A stretch of 64,000 bases of DNA from Curtobacterium herbarum (GTDB lineage: Bacteria; Actinomycetota; Actinomycetes; Actinomycetales; Microbacteriaceae): NCBI RefSeq assembly GCF_016907335.1, contig NZ_JAFBBT010000001.1, positions 2,666,001-2,730,000 on the forward strand, given 5' to 3'. A program made the position numbers and the translations under genes. Within the stretch, counting starts at the first letter, position 1, and each line of letters begins with the position of its first letter. The notes below the pieces were generated by a model that was not told the DNA's origin, made no database searches, and saw only the letters and a list, made by a program, of their open reading frames with translations. Shown piece after piece: positions 25,115-34,593 of this stretch.

Positions 25115-26175
25115 CGGGTGCGCCCGCCGAGCGGACGCGTCGACTTGCCGTCGGCGTCGGTGCGGAGTTCGCGGGGCAGCGAGAACATCAGGTCCTCGTG
25201 CGCGGTGACGACCTCCTCGACCGAGCCGTAGCCGGCGTCGGCGAGCTGTCCGAGGACCTCGGCGACCAGGACCTCCGGCACCGAGGCGCCGCTCGTGACC
25301 CCGACGGTCCGGACGCCGTCGAGCCACTCCTGCCGGATCTCCTCGGCGTAGTCGACGCGGTGCGCGTCCTTCGCGCCGTACTCGAGGGCGACGTCGACGA
25401 GGCGGACGCTGTTCGACGAGTTCGCGGAGCCGACGACGATGACGAGGTCCGCGGCCGGCGCCACCTTCTTGACCGCGACCTGCCGGTTCTGGGTGGCGTA
25501 GCAGATGTCGTCCGAGGGCGGGTTCTCGATCGACGGGTACTTCTCGCGCAGGAGTCGCACCGTCTCCATGGTCTCGTCGACGCTGAGGGTGGTCTGCGAC
25601 AGCCAGACGAGGTTGTCCGGGTCGGGGACGTCGAGCGCGGCCACGTCGGCCGGGCCGTTGACCAGGATCGTGCGGTCGGGTGCGTGGCCCATCGTGCCCT
25701 CGACCTCTTCGTGGCCGGCGTGCCCGATCAGGATGATGGTGCGCTCGGCCTTGGCGAACCGGGTGGCTTCGCGGTGCACCTTGGTGACGAGCGGGCAGGT
25801 CGCGTCGATCGCGTGCAGGTCCCGTTCCGCTGCGCCGGCGACGACCGCCGGGGAGACGCCGTGCGCACTGAAGACGACGTGCGATCCGCGCGGTACTTCG
25901 GCGACGTCGTCGACGAAGACCGCTCCGCGCTGCTCGAGCGTGGACACGACGTGGACGTTGTGGACGATCTGCTTGCGGACGTAGACCGGTTCGCCGTACT
26001 GCTCGAGCGCCTTCTCGACCGCGACCACGGCCCGGTCGACGCCGGCGCAGTACCCGCGGGGTGCTGCGAGCAGGACACGCTTGGGCCCGCTGACCGGGAC
26101 GTCGCGCAGTCGACCGCGCGCTGCCGGGACCCGCGGCGGGGCGAGCGGGACCGAGTGGCCGTTGGTGATCGTCAC
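25111..26175 (-). CDS. ispH: 4-hydroxy-3-methylbut-2-enyl diphosphate reductase
   Basis: 354 aa from GTG 26175. The three cysteines that bind the Fe-S cluster are in [21 protein letters not shown] and ICYATQNRQ; the His residues HNVHV and [10 protein letters not shown] and the SGASVPE block are also intact. It performs the last MEP-pathway step, giving IPP and DMAPP for the UppS and quinone routes. A -10-like TATCAT lies 9 bases before the GTG. It is divergent from xseA. Confidence 0.96.
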   Translation of the reverse strand: MTITNGHSVPLAPPRVPAARGRLRDVPVSGPKRVLLAAPRGYCAGVDRAVVAVEKALEQYGEPVYVRKQIVHNVHVVSTLEQRGAVFVDDVAEVPRGSHVVFSAHGVSPAVVAGAAERDLHAIDATCPLVTKVHREATRFAKAERTIILIGHAGHEEVEGTMGHAPDRTILVNGPADVAALDVPDPDNLVWLSQTTLSVDETMETVRLLREKYPSIENPPSDDICYATQNRQVAVKKVAPAADLVIVVGSANSSNSVRLVDVALEYGAKDAHRVDYAEEIRQEWLDGVRTVGVTSGASVPEVLVAEVLGQLADAGYGSVEEVVTAHEDLMFSLPRELRTDADGKSTRPLGGRTR

Positions 26176-26299
26176 GTCCCCGATGATAGGTGAGCAGGAC
26201 CCGCACAGCCTGGGCACCGACGAGCCTGTGGAGGAGCGTCACCGACCGGGATGTCACCGGTGTCCGGCAGCATGGTCCGCACGACGAGAGAGGGGCACG

Positions 26300-27556
26300 A
26301 TGGCGATCGAACAGGGGCCGCCCACGGCAGAGGACCCGTGGCCCGTCGCGCTGCTCGGCGCGAAGCTCCGCGACTGGATCGATCGGCTCGGCGTCGCCTG
26401 GGTCGAGGGCGAGATCACGCAGTGGAACGTCGCGGGCGGCAACGTCTACGGCAAGCTCAAGGACATCGAGGTCGACGCCACCGTCTCGTTCTCCATCTGG
26501 TCGAGTGTGCGCTCCCGGGTGCCGTCGGACCTCAAGCAGGGCGCCCGTGTCGTCGCGGCGGTCAAGCCGAACTACTGGGTCAAGGGCGGCTCGCTGACCA
26601 TGCAGGTCGTCGAGATGAAGCACGTCGGGCTCGGGGACCTGCTCGAACGGCTCGAACGGCTGCGCCGCGCCCTGGCAGAGGAAGGCCTGTTCGACCCGGC
26701 CCGCAAGAAGCGCCTGCCGTTCCTGCCGCACCGCATCGGGCTGATCACCGGCAAGGACTCCGACGCCGAGAAGGACGTCAAGCGGAACGCGCAGCTCCGG
26801 TGGCCGCAGGTCGAGTTCCGCACCGTGCACACCGCGGTGCAGGGCGACCGCGCGGTGGCCGAGGTCACCGCGGCGATCCAGGAGCTCGACGCGGACCCCG
26901 AGGTCGACGTCATCATCGTCGCGCGCGGCGGCGGCGACTTCCAGAACCTGCTCGGCTTCAGCGACGAGGGCCTGGTCCGCGCCGCCTCGGCCGCGGCGAC
27001 GCCCATCGTCTCCGCGATCGGGCACGAGGCCGACCGGCCGATCCTCGACGAGGTCGCGGACCTCCGCGCCTCCACCCCGACCGACGCCGCGAAGCGCGTG
27101 GTGCCGGACGTCGCCGAGGAACTGGCCAACGTCCGGCAGGCCCGGGCGCGACTCGGCCTGCGCCTCTCGCACACGCTCTCCGTCGAGGCCGACCGGATCG
27201 CGGCCCTGCGCTCGCGGCCGGCGTTGGCCTCCACCGCCTGGCTGGTGGACACCCGCGCCGAAGAGGTCGCTCGCGACCTGTCCCGCGCCCGTGAACTCCT
27301 GGACCGGCGGATCGAACGCTCCCACTCCGAGGTCGGGCACCTGACCGGTCGGCTGCGCGCCCTGTCGCCGCGGGACACCCTGCGCCGCGGGTACGCGATC
27401 GTGCAGACGAGCAGTGGTGCGGTTCTCCGCGGGGCGGACGAGCTCGACGGCGCGACGCCGGTGCACGTCACGCTCGGGACGGGGACCGCGGTCGGCACGC
27501 TCGAGGCGGACGGGCCCGGTCCCGATGGGTCGGGTCCCGATGGGTCGGGTTCCTAG
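26300..27556 (+). CDS. xseA: exodeoxyribonuclease VII large subunit
   Basis: 418 aa from ATG 26300 with GAGAGGGG upstream. The OB-fold domain (about 20-115: WVEGEITQWNVAGGNVYGKLKD) is followed by the XseA catalytic domain with LITGKDSDAEKDV, VIIVARGGGDFQNL, FSDE and SAIGHEADRPI, and a long helical region to the C-terminus. The enzyme degrades single-stranded DNA with XseB. The C-terminus ends in a small GPDGSGPDGSG repeat. xseB follows after 127 bp. Confidence 0.95.
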   Translation: MAIEQGPPTAEDPWPVALLGAKLRDWIDRLGVAWVEGEITQWNVAGGNVYGKLKDIEVDATVSFSIWSSVRSRVPSDLKQGARVVAAVKPNYWVKGGSLTMQVVEMKHVGLGDLLERLERLRRALAEEGLFDPARKKRLPFLPHRIGLITGKDSDAEKDVKRNAQLRWPQVEFRTVHTAVQGDRAVAEVTAAIQELDADPEVDVIIVARGGGDFQNLLGFSDEGLVRAASAAATPIVSAIGHEADRPILDEVADLRASTPTDAAKRVVPDVAEELANVRQARARLGLRLSHTLSVEADRIAALRSRPALASTAWLVDTRAEEVARDLSRARELLDRRIERSHSEVGHLTGRLRALSPRDTLRRGYAIVQTSSGAVLRGADELDGATPVHVTLGTGTAVGTLEADGPGPDGSGPDGSGS

Positions 27557-27683
27557 CCCGGGAGGCCCGTCCCGGCCCCGGCAGGTCGCCCGCCTCGTCC
27601 TCCACCAGCGCTGCATGCTCTGGTGTTCTCCACAGGCGTCCGCCACAGCGGTCCCTCCGGTGTCGGCTCGGTAGGATCGGAGC

Positions 27684-27947
27684 GTGTCTTCCGAGCAGCA
27701 GTCCGAGCAGCCCGACGTCCGCTCGCTGAGCTACGAAGCGGCGCGTGACGAACTCGTCCGTGTCGTCTCCGAGCTCGAGCAGGGGTCGGCGACCCTCGAG
27801 CGGTCCCTGGGCCTCTGGGAGCGCGGCGAAGCCCTGGCCGCCCGGTGTGAAGAGTGGCTCGTCGGTGCCCGTGCCCGGCTCGATGCCGCCCGCGCCGCGA
27901 CCGAGAACGGCAGCGCGGACCAGACAGCCGCGGGTGACGCCCGATGA
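27684..27947 (+). CDS. xseB: exodeoxyribonuclease VII small subunit
   Basis: 87 aa, GTG start. The core LSYEAARDELVRVVSELEQGSATLERSLGLWERGEALAARCEEWL (residues 15-59, given by its landmarks) matches XseB throughout, with two helices forming the coiled coil that binds XseA. Its stop overlaps the next start by ATGA. Confidence 0.94.
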   Translation: MSSEQQSEQPDVRSLSYEAARDELVRVVSELEQGSATLERSLGLWERGEALAARCEEWLVGARARLDAARAATENGSADQTAAGDAR

Positions 27948-28582
27948 GCGATCCGGAGACCGGTCGACCGATCGTCGCCGAACTCGGCCGCCCCGAGACG
28001 GCCGAGGAGACCTGGGCGCGGAAGGACACCGCGCGCCGGGCCCGTCGTGAGCACCAGACGGCGTTCAACCTCGTCCTCGCGCTCATCGCCTCGCTCGGCA
28101 TCGTGCTGTTCCTGGTGGCCGTCGTGGTCCGCCCCGACCAGGCCGTGGACCGCTCGGTCGACTACCGGCAGGTCGCGCAGCAGGCCGACGTCTCCGGCGC
28201 GGAGCTGCTCGTGCCGGACCTGCCGTCGTCGTACACCTCGAACAACGCCGAGTACCAGTCCGGTTCGGCTCGCGGCGTCGCCGTGTGGACGATCGGTCTC
28301 CTGACGCCGGACGAGCAGTACATCGGCATGCACCAGGGCATCGACGCCAACGACACCTGGGTCGCCGACCAGCTCGACCAGAAGTCCGCCACCGGTTCCC
28401 GCACGATCGCCGGGACGAAGTGGACCGTGTACGACCGTCGCGACGAGGGCAAGGCCGCCGGCAACAACGCGTACGCCCTCGTGACGACCTCCGGCAAGGA
28501 CACGGTGGTGCTCGCCGGCACCGCCGACCAGAAGTCCTTCACGACGGTGGCGACGGCGGTCGGCAAGGAACTCGACCGCTAG
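27944..28582 (+). CDS. DUF4245 membrane-anchored protein
   Basis: 212 aa. A 40-residue cytoplasmic N-terminus is followed by one membrane helix (about 42-63, LVLALIASLGIVLFLVAVVV) and an extracytoplasmic domain containing VDRSVDYRQVAQQA and VWTIGLLTPDEQYIGM, typical of the actinobacterial DUF4245 family. The function is unknown. It lies in the same place, after xseB and before fumC, in other actinobacteria as I recall. Translationally coupled to xseB. Confidence 0.88.
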   Translation: MSDPETGRPIVAELGRPETAEETWARKDTARRARREHQTAFNLVLALIASLGIVLFLVAVVVRPDQAVDRSVDYRQVAQQADVSGAELLVPDLPSSYTSNNAEYQSGSARGVAVWTIGLLTPDEQYIGMHQGIDANDTWVADQLDQKSATGSRTIAGTKWTVYDRRDEGKAAGNNAYALVTTSGKDTVVLAGTADQKSFTTVATAVGKELDR

Positions 28583-28676
28583 CCAGCAGCACCACGCAAC
28601 ACCGGCACCACCGCGACCACCAGCAGCACGACCCGACCATCCCCGCGAACCCGATCAGCCCGAGGAACGACACACG

Positions 28677-29291
28677 ATGACCGACCGCGCCGCCTCCACC
28701 CCCGCCGACGCCCTCCGACTCCTGGTCGAGGGCAACGCCCGCTTCGCCGCCGACAAGCGCCGCACCGGCCGGATCGACCCCGAACGCCGCTCCGAGCTGC
28801 AGGGTTCCCAGGCGCCGTTCGCGACGGTCCTCGGCTGCTCGGACTCCCGCGTGCCGTTCGAGCACGTGTTCGACGCCGGCATCGGTGACGTCTTCGCCAT
28901 CCGCAACGCCGGGCAGATCGTCGACGACGTCGTGCTCGGCTCGATCGAGTTCGCCGTCGTCGCACTCGGCACCCCGCTGGTCGTCGTCCTGCGGCACACG
29001 AAGTGCGGAGCCGTCGCTGCCGCACGCTCCGGCGAGCCGGTCCCCGCCCCGCACCTGCAGGCCCTGGTCGACGCGATCGCGCCGAGCGTCGAGCGGGTCC
29101 GCGCCACCGACCCGGACGTCGCGCAGGAGTCCGTCGGGGCCGCCCACCTCGAGTCCAGCCTGAAGTCGATCCTCGACCGGTCGGGTGCCGTCTCCGACGC
29201 GATCGCGGACGGTAGGTTGGCCGTGGTCGGCGCGACCTACGACCTCACCACGGGCGAGGTCTCGATCGACACCGTCGTCGGACAGGCCTGA
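28677..29291 (+). CDS. beta-carbonic anhydrase
   Basis: 204 aa. Zinc ligands are C54 (GCSDSRVP), H107 and C110 (RHTKCGA), with the catalytic dyad D56/R58. It interconverts CO2 and bicarbonate in the cytoplasm. The 94-bp leader before it is a low-complexity CACC/CAGC-rich spacer with GAGGAACGAC before the ATG. Confidence 0.94.
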   Translation: MTDRAASTPADALRLLVEGNARFAADKRRTGRIDPERRSELQGSQAPFATVLGCSDSRVPFEHVFDAGIGDVFAIRNAGQIVDDVVLGSIEFAVVALGTPLVVVLRHTKCGAVAAARSGEPVPAPHLQALVDAIAPSVERVRATDPDVAQESVGAAHLESSLKSILDRSGAVSDAIADGRLAVVGATYDLTTGEVSIDTVVGQA

Positions 29292-29394
29292 CCCGACGAC
29301 GTGACCGCTCCGGCAGCGACGAGCCGCCCGAGCGCCACCGACACCGCCGCGACCGCGACCCGGTGTGAGCACCACGAGGAAGGACCACGACGAC

Positions 29395-30807
29395 GTGACC
29401 GACACCACCACCCCCGCTGACGGCGAGTTCCGCATCGAGCACGACACGATGGGCGAGGTGCGGGTCCCCGCGTCGGCCCTCTACCGTGCGCAGACGCAGC
29501 GGGCCGTGGAGAACTTCCCGATCTCGGGCACCGGCCTCGAGTCGGCGCAGATCGTGGCCCTCGCCCGGATCAAGCGCGCTGCGGCGCTCGTGAACGGTCG
29601 GCTCGGCATCCTCGACGACAGCGTCGCGCAGGCGATCGCCACGGCGGCCGACGCGGTCATCGGCGGCGAGCACCACGAGCACTTCCCCGTCGACGTGTAC
29701 CAGACCGGCAGTGGCACCTCGTCGAACATGAACATGAACGAGGTCCTGGCGACCCTGGCCTCCCGAGTCGCCGGCGCCGAGGTCCACCCGAACGACCACG
29801 TCAACGCGTCCCAGTCCTCGAACGACGTCTTCCCCACCTCGGTGCACGTCGCCGTGACCGAGGCCCTCATCCGGTCACTCGTGCCGTCGCTCGAGCACCT
29901 CGCCGAGGCCCTCGAGCGCAAGGCGGTCGAGTGGGCAGACGCGGTGAAGTCCGGACGCACGCACCTGATGGACGCCACCCCGGTGACCCTCGGGCAGGAG
30001 TTCGGCGGCTACGCGCGCCAGATCCGCCTGGGCGTCGAGCGTGTGAACGCCACGCTCCCCCGCGTCGCCGAGGTCCCGCTCGGAGGCACGGCCGTCGGCA
30101 CCGGCATCAACACGCCGAAGGGGTTCCCGCAGCAGGTCATCGCCCAGCTCGCCGAGGACACCGGGCTGCCGATCACCGAGGCGCTCGACCACTTCGAGGC
30201 GCAGGGTGCCCGTGATGCCCTGGTCGAGGCGTCCGGCGCGCTCAAGGTCATCGCGGTCAGCCTGACGAAGATCAACAACGACCTGCGCTGGATGGGCTCC
30301 GGGCCGAACACGGGCCTCGGCGAGCTGCACATCCCCGACCTGCAGCCGGGCTCGTCGATCATGCCCGGCAAGGTCAACCCGGTCATCCCGGAGGCCACGC
30401 TGATGGTCGCCGCGCGGGTGATCGGCAACGACGCCACCGTGTCGTGGGCCGGCGCCTCGGGGTCGTTCGAGCTCAACGTCGCGATCCCGGTGATGGGCAC
30501 GGCGCTGCTCGAGTCCATCCGCCTGCTGGCGAACAGCTCGCGGGTGCTCGCCGACAAGACCGTCGACGGGCTCCAGGCGGACCTCGAGCGGGCGCGGGCC
30601 TACGCCGAGTCGTCGCCGTCGATCGTGACCCCGCTCAACCGGGTCATCGGCTACGAGTCGGCCGCGAAGGTCGCGAAGTACGCCGTCGCCGAGGGCCTCA
30701 CGGTCCGACAGGCAGTGGTCGCCCTCGGGTTCGTCGAGCGCGGCGAGGTCTCCGAGGAACAGCTCGACAGCGCCCTCGACGTCCTGAGCATGACGCACCC
30801 GAACTGA
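29395..30807 (+). CDS. fumC: class II fumarate hydratase
   Basis: 470 aa from the GTG at 29395, chosen over the in-frame start at 29365 because GAGGAAGGACC lies between them. Signatures: [35 protein letters not shown] and the superfamily loop [11 protein letters not shown]. It hydrates fumarate to malate in the TCA cycle. Three hairpins follow (30857-31111). Confidence 0.96.
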   Translation: MTDTTTPADGEFRIEHDTMGEVRVPASALYRAQTQRAVENFPISGTGLESAQIVALARIKRAAALVNGRLGILDDSVAQAIATAADAVIGGEHHEHFPVDVYQTGSGTSSNMNMNEVLATLASRVAGAEVHPNDHVNASQSSNDVFPTSVHVAVTEALIRSLVPSLEHLAEALERKAVEWADAVKSGRTHLMDATPVTLGQEFGGYARQIRLGVERVNATLPRVAEVPLGGTAVGTGINTPKGFPQQVIAQLAEDTGLPITEALDHFEAQGARDALVEASGALKVIAVSLTKINNDLRWMGSGPNTGLGELHIPDLQPGSSIMPGKVNPVIPEATLMVAARVIGNDATVSWAGASGSFELNVAIPVMGTALLESIRLLANSSRVLADKTVDGLQADLERARAYAESSPSIVTPLNRVIGYESAAKVAKYAVAEGLTVRQAVVALGFVERGEVSEEQLDSALDVLSMTHPN

Positions 30808-30856
30808 CCCGTCCGCACGACACCGGCGTCCTCCCGAGACGCCGCGACCACCTCGA

Positions 30857-30880
30857 GACGCCGCCCCACGGGGCGGCGTC
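30857..30880 (+). terminator. fumC terminator hairpin
   Basis: Eleven-base arms GACGCCGCCCC / GGGGCGGCGTC with a 2-base loop, about 50 bp after the fumC stop. Confidence 0.65.
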
Positions 30881-30971
30881 CCGCCCGCCCGGCACCGTCT
30901 CACCCGTCCGGCACCGCCTCGCCTGCCTGTCGGCGCCTCGCCTGCCCGGCACCGCCTCGCCCGCACCGCGA

Positions 30972-31015
30972 CGGACGGGAGGCGCGGCACCAGCCCGCAC
31001 CGCGCCTCCCGTCCG
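30972..31015. terminator. GGACGGGAGG-family palindrome
   Basis: Sixteen-base perfect arms CGGACGGGAGGCGCGG / CCGCGCCTCCCGTCCG separated by 12 bases. Confidence 0.72.
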
Positions 31016-31059
31016 CTATCCGCCCGCCCACCGCGCCCCGGCGCGAGGCGGCGGCGCAC

Positions 31060-31111
31060 AACCGAAACCGCTCCGAACCACGGGATCCCGTGGTTCGGAG
31101 CGGTTTCGGTT
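31060..31111. terminator. 52-bp perfect palindrome (family B copy 2)
   Basis: Arms of 26 bases (AACCGAAACCGCTCC...) around GGATCC without any mismatch. It shares the GAACCACGGGAT core with 19871-19920. Located about 70 bp beyond the phoH2 stop, between convergent genes. Confidence 0.8.
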
Positions 31112-31181
31112 ATGCCAGTCCGGCCGACACCGGCCGACCCCCGGCGGCGGGGCGGCCGGCCGCACCGGCCGCCCCGCCCCG

Positions 31182-32564
31182 CTACGCGAGGTCCGGCGAG
31201 TCCAGCATCTCCGTCACGAGCGCCGCGATCGCCGACCGCTCCGACCGCGTCAGCGTCACGTGGGCGAACAGCGGGTGCCCCTTCAGCCGTTCGATCACCG
31301 AGGCGACCCCGTCGTGCCGCCCGACCCGCAGGTTGTCCCGCTGGGCGACGTCGTGGGTCAGCACCACCCGGGAGTTCTGCCCGATGCGCGACAGCATGGT
31401 GAGCAGGACGTTCCGTTCGAGGGACTGCGCCTCGTCGACGATCACGAACGCGTCGTGCAGGGAGCGTCCACGGATGTGGGTGAGGGGCAGGACCTCGAGC
31501 ATGCCGCGTTCGACGATCTCGTCCAGCACGTTCTCCGAGACCAGCGCGCCGAGGGTGTCGAACACCGCCTGCGCCCAGGGGTTCATCTTCTCGGAGGCAT
31601 CTCCCGGCAGGAACCCGAGCTCCTGCCCGCCGACGGCGTAGAGCGGGCGGAACACCATGATCTTCTTGTGCTGCTGGCGTTCCAGGACGGCCTCGAGTCC
31701 GGCGCACAGGGCGAGTGCGGACTTGCCGGTGCCGGCGCTGCCGCCGAGCGAGACGATGCCGATCTCCGGGTCGAGCAGCGCGTCGATGGCCAGCCGCTGT
31801 TCGGCGGAGCGGCCGCGGAGGCCGAAGACCTCGCGGTCGCCGCGCACCAGCGACACCGCACCGGCGGCGTGCACGCGGCCGAGCGCTGAGCCGCGTTCGG
31901 AGTGGATGACGACGCCGGTGTTGACCGGGACGCCGTCGAGTTCCGGGGTGCGGATCTCCTCCTTCTCGTAGAGGTCGGCGACCTGGTCCCCGGACACCTG
32001 CAGGGTCGTGATGCCCGTGTAGCCGCTGTCGACGGCGAGTTCGGCGCGGTACTCCTGCGCGGCGAGGCCGATCGACGCGGCCTTCACGCGGAGCGGCAGG
32101 TCCTTCGACACGACGACCACGTCGAGCCCGTCGTTGGCCAGGTTCGACGCGACGGCCAGGATCCGGGAGTCGTTGTCGCCGAGCTGCAGCCCCGAGGGCA
32201 GGACGGACTGGTTGGAGTGGTTCAGCTCGACACGCAGGGAGCCGCCGTCGCCGACCGCGATCGGGAAGTCGAGGCGTTCGTGTTCGATGCGCAGCTCGTC
32301 GAGGATCCGCAGTGCCTGCCGAGCGAAGTACCCGATCTCCGGGTCGTTGCGCTTCGACTCGAGCTCGCTGACGACCACGACGGGCAGGACCACCGCATGC
32401 TCGTCGAACCGGAACAGTGCGCGCGGATCGCTGAGCAGCACCGACGTGTCCAGCACGTACGTGCGCTGGGCGACCGGCGTGGACGAGTCCGCGGCCCGGC
32501 TGCTCGCAGCGGTGGGCTGCGGCGAGGTGGAAGACGTTCCGCGAGAGACGTTCTGAGAGGTCAC
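31182..32564 (-). CDS. PhoH2-type protein: PIN RNase domain fused to PhoH ATPase
   Basis: 460 aa. After a Ser/Thr-rich start, the PIN domain (about 35-165) keeps acidic residues D39 (VLDTSVLL), E67 (VVSELES), D130 (LGDNDSRIL region) and D155 (VSKDLPL). The PhoH domain has Walker [10 protein letters not shown] (274-282) and Walker [10 protein letters not shown]. PhoH2 proteins are ATP-driven RNA helicase/ribonucleases linked to toxin-antitoxin loci in mycobacteria; no antitoxin gene precedes this one. GTG 32564 is preferred since GGAG sits five bases before it; GTG 32570 is an alternative. Confidence 0.93.
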   Translation of the reverse strand: MTSQNVSRGTSSTSPQPTAASSRAADSSTPVAQRTYVLDTSVLLSDPRALFRFDEHAVVLPVVVVSELESKRNDPEIGYFARQALRILDELRIEHERLDFPIAVGDGGSLRVELNHSNQSVLPSGLQLGDNDSRILAVASNLANDGLDVVVVSKDLPLRVKAASIGLAAQEYRAELAVDSGYTGITTLQVSGDQVADLYEKEEIRTPELDGVPVNTGVVIHSERGSALGRVHAAGAVSLVRGDREVFGLRGRSAEQRLAIDALLDPEIGIVSLGGSAGTGKSALALCAGLEAVLERQQHKKIMVFRPLYAVGGQELGFLPGDASEKMNPWAQAVFDTLGALVSENVLDEIVERGMLEVLPLTHIRGRSLHDAFVIVDEAQSLERNVLLTMLSRIGQNSRVVLTHDVAQRDNLRVGRHDGVASVIERLKGHPLFAHVTLTRSERSAIAALVTEMLDSPDLA

Positions 32565-33249
32565 GACCACTCCATCCCCGGGCCGCGATCGACCCGGTCA
32601 TGTCCTTCGACGCGGCCACTGGAGCGGTCCCGGAGCACCGACCGTGGCCGCTCCGACCGGGCGCGTTGCCCGATGTCGCCAAGCTACGACGCGCGGCCGG
32701 ACGGCACCAGCGACACGCCTGTTCCCGCGGTTACGGTCGTGTGTCGTCCGGCTGAACGTCCGGGAGGCGCGTTGCCGGCCCGCCACGCCCCTCCCGCCCG
32801 CCGAGCGGTCACGAACCGTCGGTCCAGCCGCCCCAGAGCGACAGAACGTGACCACTCGACGGAACGCAGACGGGGCGTCGTGACCACTCGGCGCCGCGGT
32901 CGGGAGGCGCAGTGCCAGCCCGCCACGCCCCTCCCGCCCGCCCCGACACGCCCCACACCCCCCGCCGAGCGGTCACGAACCGTCGGTCCAGCCGCCCCAG
33001 AACGACGCAACGCGACCACTCGACGGAACGCAGACGGGGCGTCGTGACCAGTCACGGAGGCGTCCGGGAGGCGCGGCACGGGCCCGCCCCGCGCCTCCCG
33101 CCCGACCCGACACGCCCCACACCGCCCGCCGAGCGGTCACGAACCGTCGGTCCAGCCGCCCCAGAGCAACAGGACGTGACCAGTCGGCGAGGCGCACACG
33201 GGGCGTCGTGACCGCTCGGCGAGAGCCGGGCGGGCAGGACGAGCCGGCG
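32565..33249. other. 685-bp gene-free region dominated by repeats
   Basis: The first 190 bp hold the phoH2 leader. The remainder is a three-copy tandem array (see 32757-33220). No frame in this stretch has plausible codon use beyond the repeats, and the short open frames in it merely translate the repeat (for example ERSRTVGPAAPE in all three copies). Confidence 0.75.
32757..33220. repeat. three-copy tandem array, 164-bp period (family C)
   Basis: Each unit has a GGGAGGCGC...CTCCCGCCCG hairpin, then an element from GCCGAGCGGTCACGA to GTCGTGACC.. (32800-32892, 32964-33055, 33128-33220). Outer arms GCCGAGCGGTCACGA and TCGTGACCACTCGGC pair with one mismatch; an inner CGTGACCACTCGAC can pair with the same left arm. 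The C elements are exactly 164 bp apart. Units 2 and 3 carry an extra 24-bp CGACACGCCCCACAC segment that unit 1 lacks. Diverged single copies lie at 38782-38842 and 39059-39119. Confidence 0.85.
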
Positions 33250-34362
33250 TCAGCCCATCGTGGCGTACGAGATGCACGCGTCGCGGAACATGCCGAGCGT
33301 CTCGTCCGTCGTGGACGCGAACGCGGAGACCCGCACCTCGCCCAGGCGCGCGGTCGCCGTGACGCCGTGGTTGTGCATCGCCGCGGTGAGCGCCGTGAGC
33401 CGGCCGGCGGCAGGGCGGAGGACGACGATGCCGGCACGCTCCCGGGGGTCGCGGCTGGACTCGACGGGCAGCCCGAACTCGTCGGCGATGTCGATGATCC
33501 GGTCGATCCGGTCGGCGATGCGCTCCTGCACGGCGGTGACCCCGACGGCGGTGAGGCGCTCGAGCGACACGGCGAGGCGCGCCTGGGACACGGGGTCCAC
33601 CCGCGACATGGCGAACGCGGCGGCTGCGGGGCGGACGCTCGGCACCTCGGTCGGCCAGCCGCTGGTGCCGTGCGGTCCGGACAGCGCCGGCTTGACGCGT
33701 TCGAGGGCCCGGTCGCTGAACGCGGTGAAGCCGGTGCCCCACCCGGCGTGCAACCACTTCTGCCCACCGGTGGCGACGACGTCGGCGACCTCGTACGGGG
33801 CATCGACGACGCCGAAGCCCTGGATGGCATCGACGATGAGCAGGCGGTCGCCGATGACGTCCCGGACGGCGGCGAGGTCGGCGAGGTAGCCGGTCCGCCA
33901 GTCGACGAGGGACAGCGCGACCGCGGTGACCTCGTCGGAGAGTCGCTCGCGGATGCGGTCGGGCGTGAGCCAGCCGGCGCCGGACTCGATCACGACGGGC
34001 TGCACGCGACCGCCGGTGGCCGAGGCGGCGCTGGCGAGGGCGAGCGGCAGCGACGGGTACTCGTCCGCGGCGACGAGCACCCCGCCGGTCAGGCCGAAGG
34101 CGGTGTGCAGCAGGCCGGGGGTGGTGGCGGTCTGCGAGACGACCTGGTCCTCCCGGCGACGGACGAGTCGGGCGGCGACGGCACGGACGCGGGCGTCCTG
34201 CTCGTCGAGCGTCTCGATCGCCCCGAAGCGCATGTGCTCCTGGATGTGGCCGAGGACGCGCTGTTCCTCGAGGACGGCGGTCTGCACGGGGCCGAAGGCA
34301 GCGTGGTCGAGGTAACCGGGCTCCTCGGCGAAGCCGGCGACGTACTCGTCGATCGTGGTCAC
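33250..34362 (-). CDS. class V aminotransferase (cysteine-desulfurase-like, PLP)
   Basis: 370 aa from GTG 34362, preceded by GGAAGG. The protein begins TTIDEYVAGFAEEPGYLDHAAFGP, as in class V PLP enzymes; the PLP Asp/Gln region is VDAIQGFGVVD and the PLP lysine is in ATGGQKWLHAGWG. There is no conserved catalytic Cys loop, so a cysteine desulfurase role is unlikely; a small-amino-acid aminotransferase or lyase is more probable. It stands alone between repeat regions. Confidence 0.85.
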   Translation of the reverse strand: MTTIDEYVAGFAEEPGYLDHAAFGPVQTAVLEEQRVLGHIQEHMRFGAIETLDEQDARVRAVAARLVRRREDQVVSQTATTPGLLHTAFGLTGGVLVAADEYPSLPLALASAASATGGRVQPVVIESGAGWLTPDRIRERLSDEVTAVALSLVDWRTGYLADLAAVRDVIGDRLLIVDAIQGFGVVDAPYEVADVVATGGQKWLHAGWGTGFTAFSDRALERVKPALSGPHGTSGWPTEVPSVRPAAAAFAMSRVDPVSQARLAVSLERLTAVGVTAVQERIADRIDRIIDIADEFGLPVESSRDPRERAGIVVLRPAAGRLTALTAAMHNHGVTATARLGEVRVSAFASTTDETLGMFRDACISYATMG

Positions 34363-34500
34363 GGGTGCACCTTCCAGTGGGCAGAACCCTGTGAGCCTAC
34401 TGGGACCCGGAGGTCGGGGCGAATGCAGTCCGCGAAGCGCCGGGAGCAGGTACCGGGTACCGGCAAGCCCTGAGCGGACCTCGCTTCCTGTGCAACAGCA

Positions 34501-34523
34501 CAGACAGACAGACAGACAGACAG
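34501..34523. repeat. (CAGA)5 tetranucleotide repeat
   Basis: Five perfect CAGA units followed by CAG in the spacer between uppS (stop 34594) and the aminotransferase gene (start 34362). It lies about 140 bp upstream of the aminotransferase start, so slippage could alter promoter spacing but no reading frame. Confidence 0.85.
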
Positions 34524-34593
34524 GACCACCAGCGCAGGCGGACAGGCGCACCAGCGCCGGCACCGGCACCGGCACCGCGCCCGAGCTCGGCCC

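Larger units (their letters stand above)
30808..31181. other. 374-bp spacer between fumC and phoH2 with three hairpins
   Basis: No credible gene. In order it holds a hairpin (30857-30880), CCGGCACCGCCTCGCC-type short repeats (about 30897-30965), a GGACGGGAGG palindrome (30972-31015) and a 52-bp perfect palindrome (31060-31111). Two convergent genes meet here, and the number of terminators is more than needed. Confidence 0.75.

Noticed and set aside
31182..32564. Toxin-antitoxin operon (PhoAT-PhoH2)
   Set aside because: No short antitoxin gene precedes phoH2; the upstream 685 bp is repeats only.
29875..32682. 935-codon minus-strand frame
   Set aside because: Antisense of fumC and out-of-frame over phoH2, and it reads through the family B palindrome.
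32757..33220. Small proteins encoded in the repeat array
   Set aside because: Open frames simply repeat the same translation in each unit, without ribosome-binding sites.
33250..34362. Cysteine desulfurase (Suf/Isc)
   Set aside because: PLP lysine present, but no active-site Cys loop and no suf or isc genes nearby.
34501..34523. Phase-variable coding repeat
   Set aside because: The CAGA repeat lies outside any supported reading frame.
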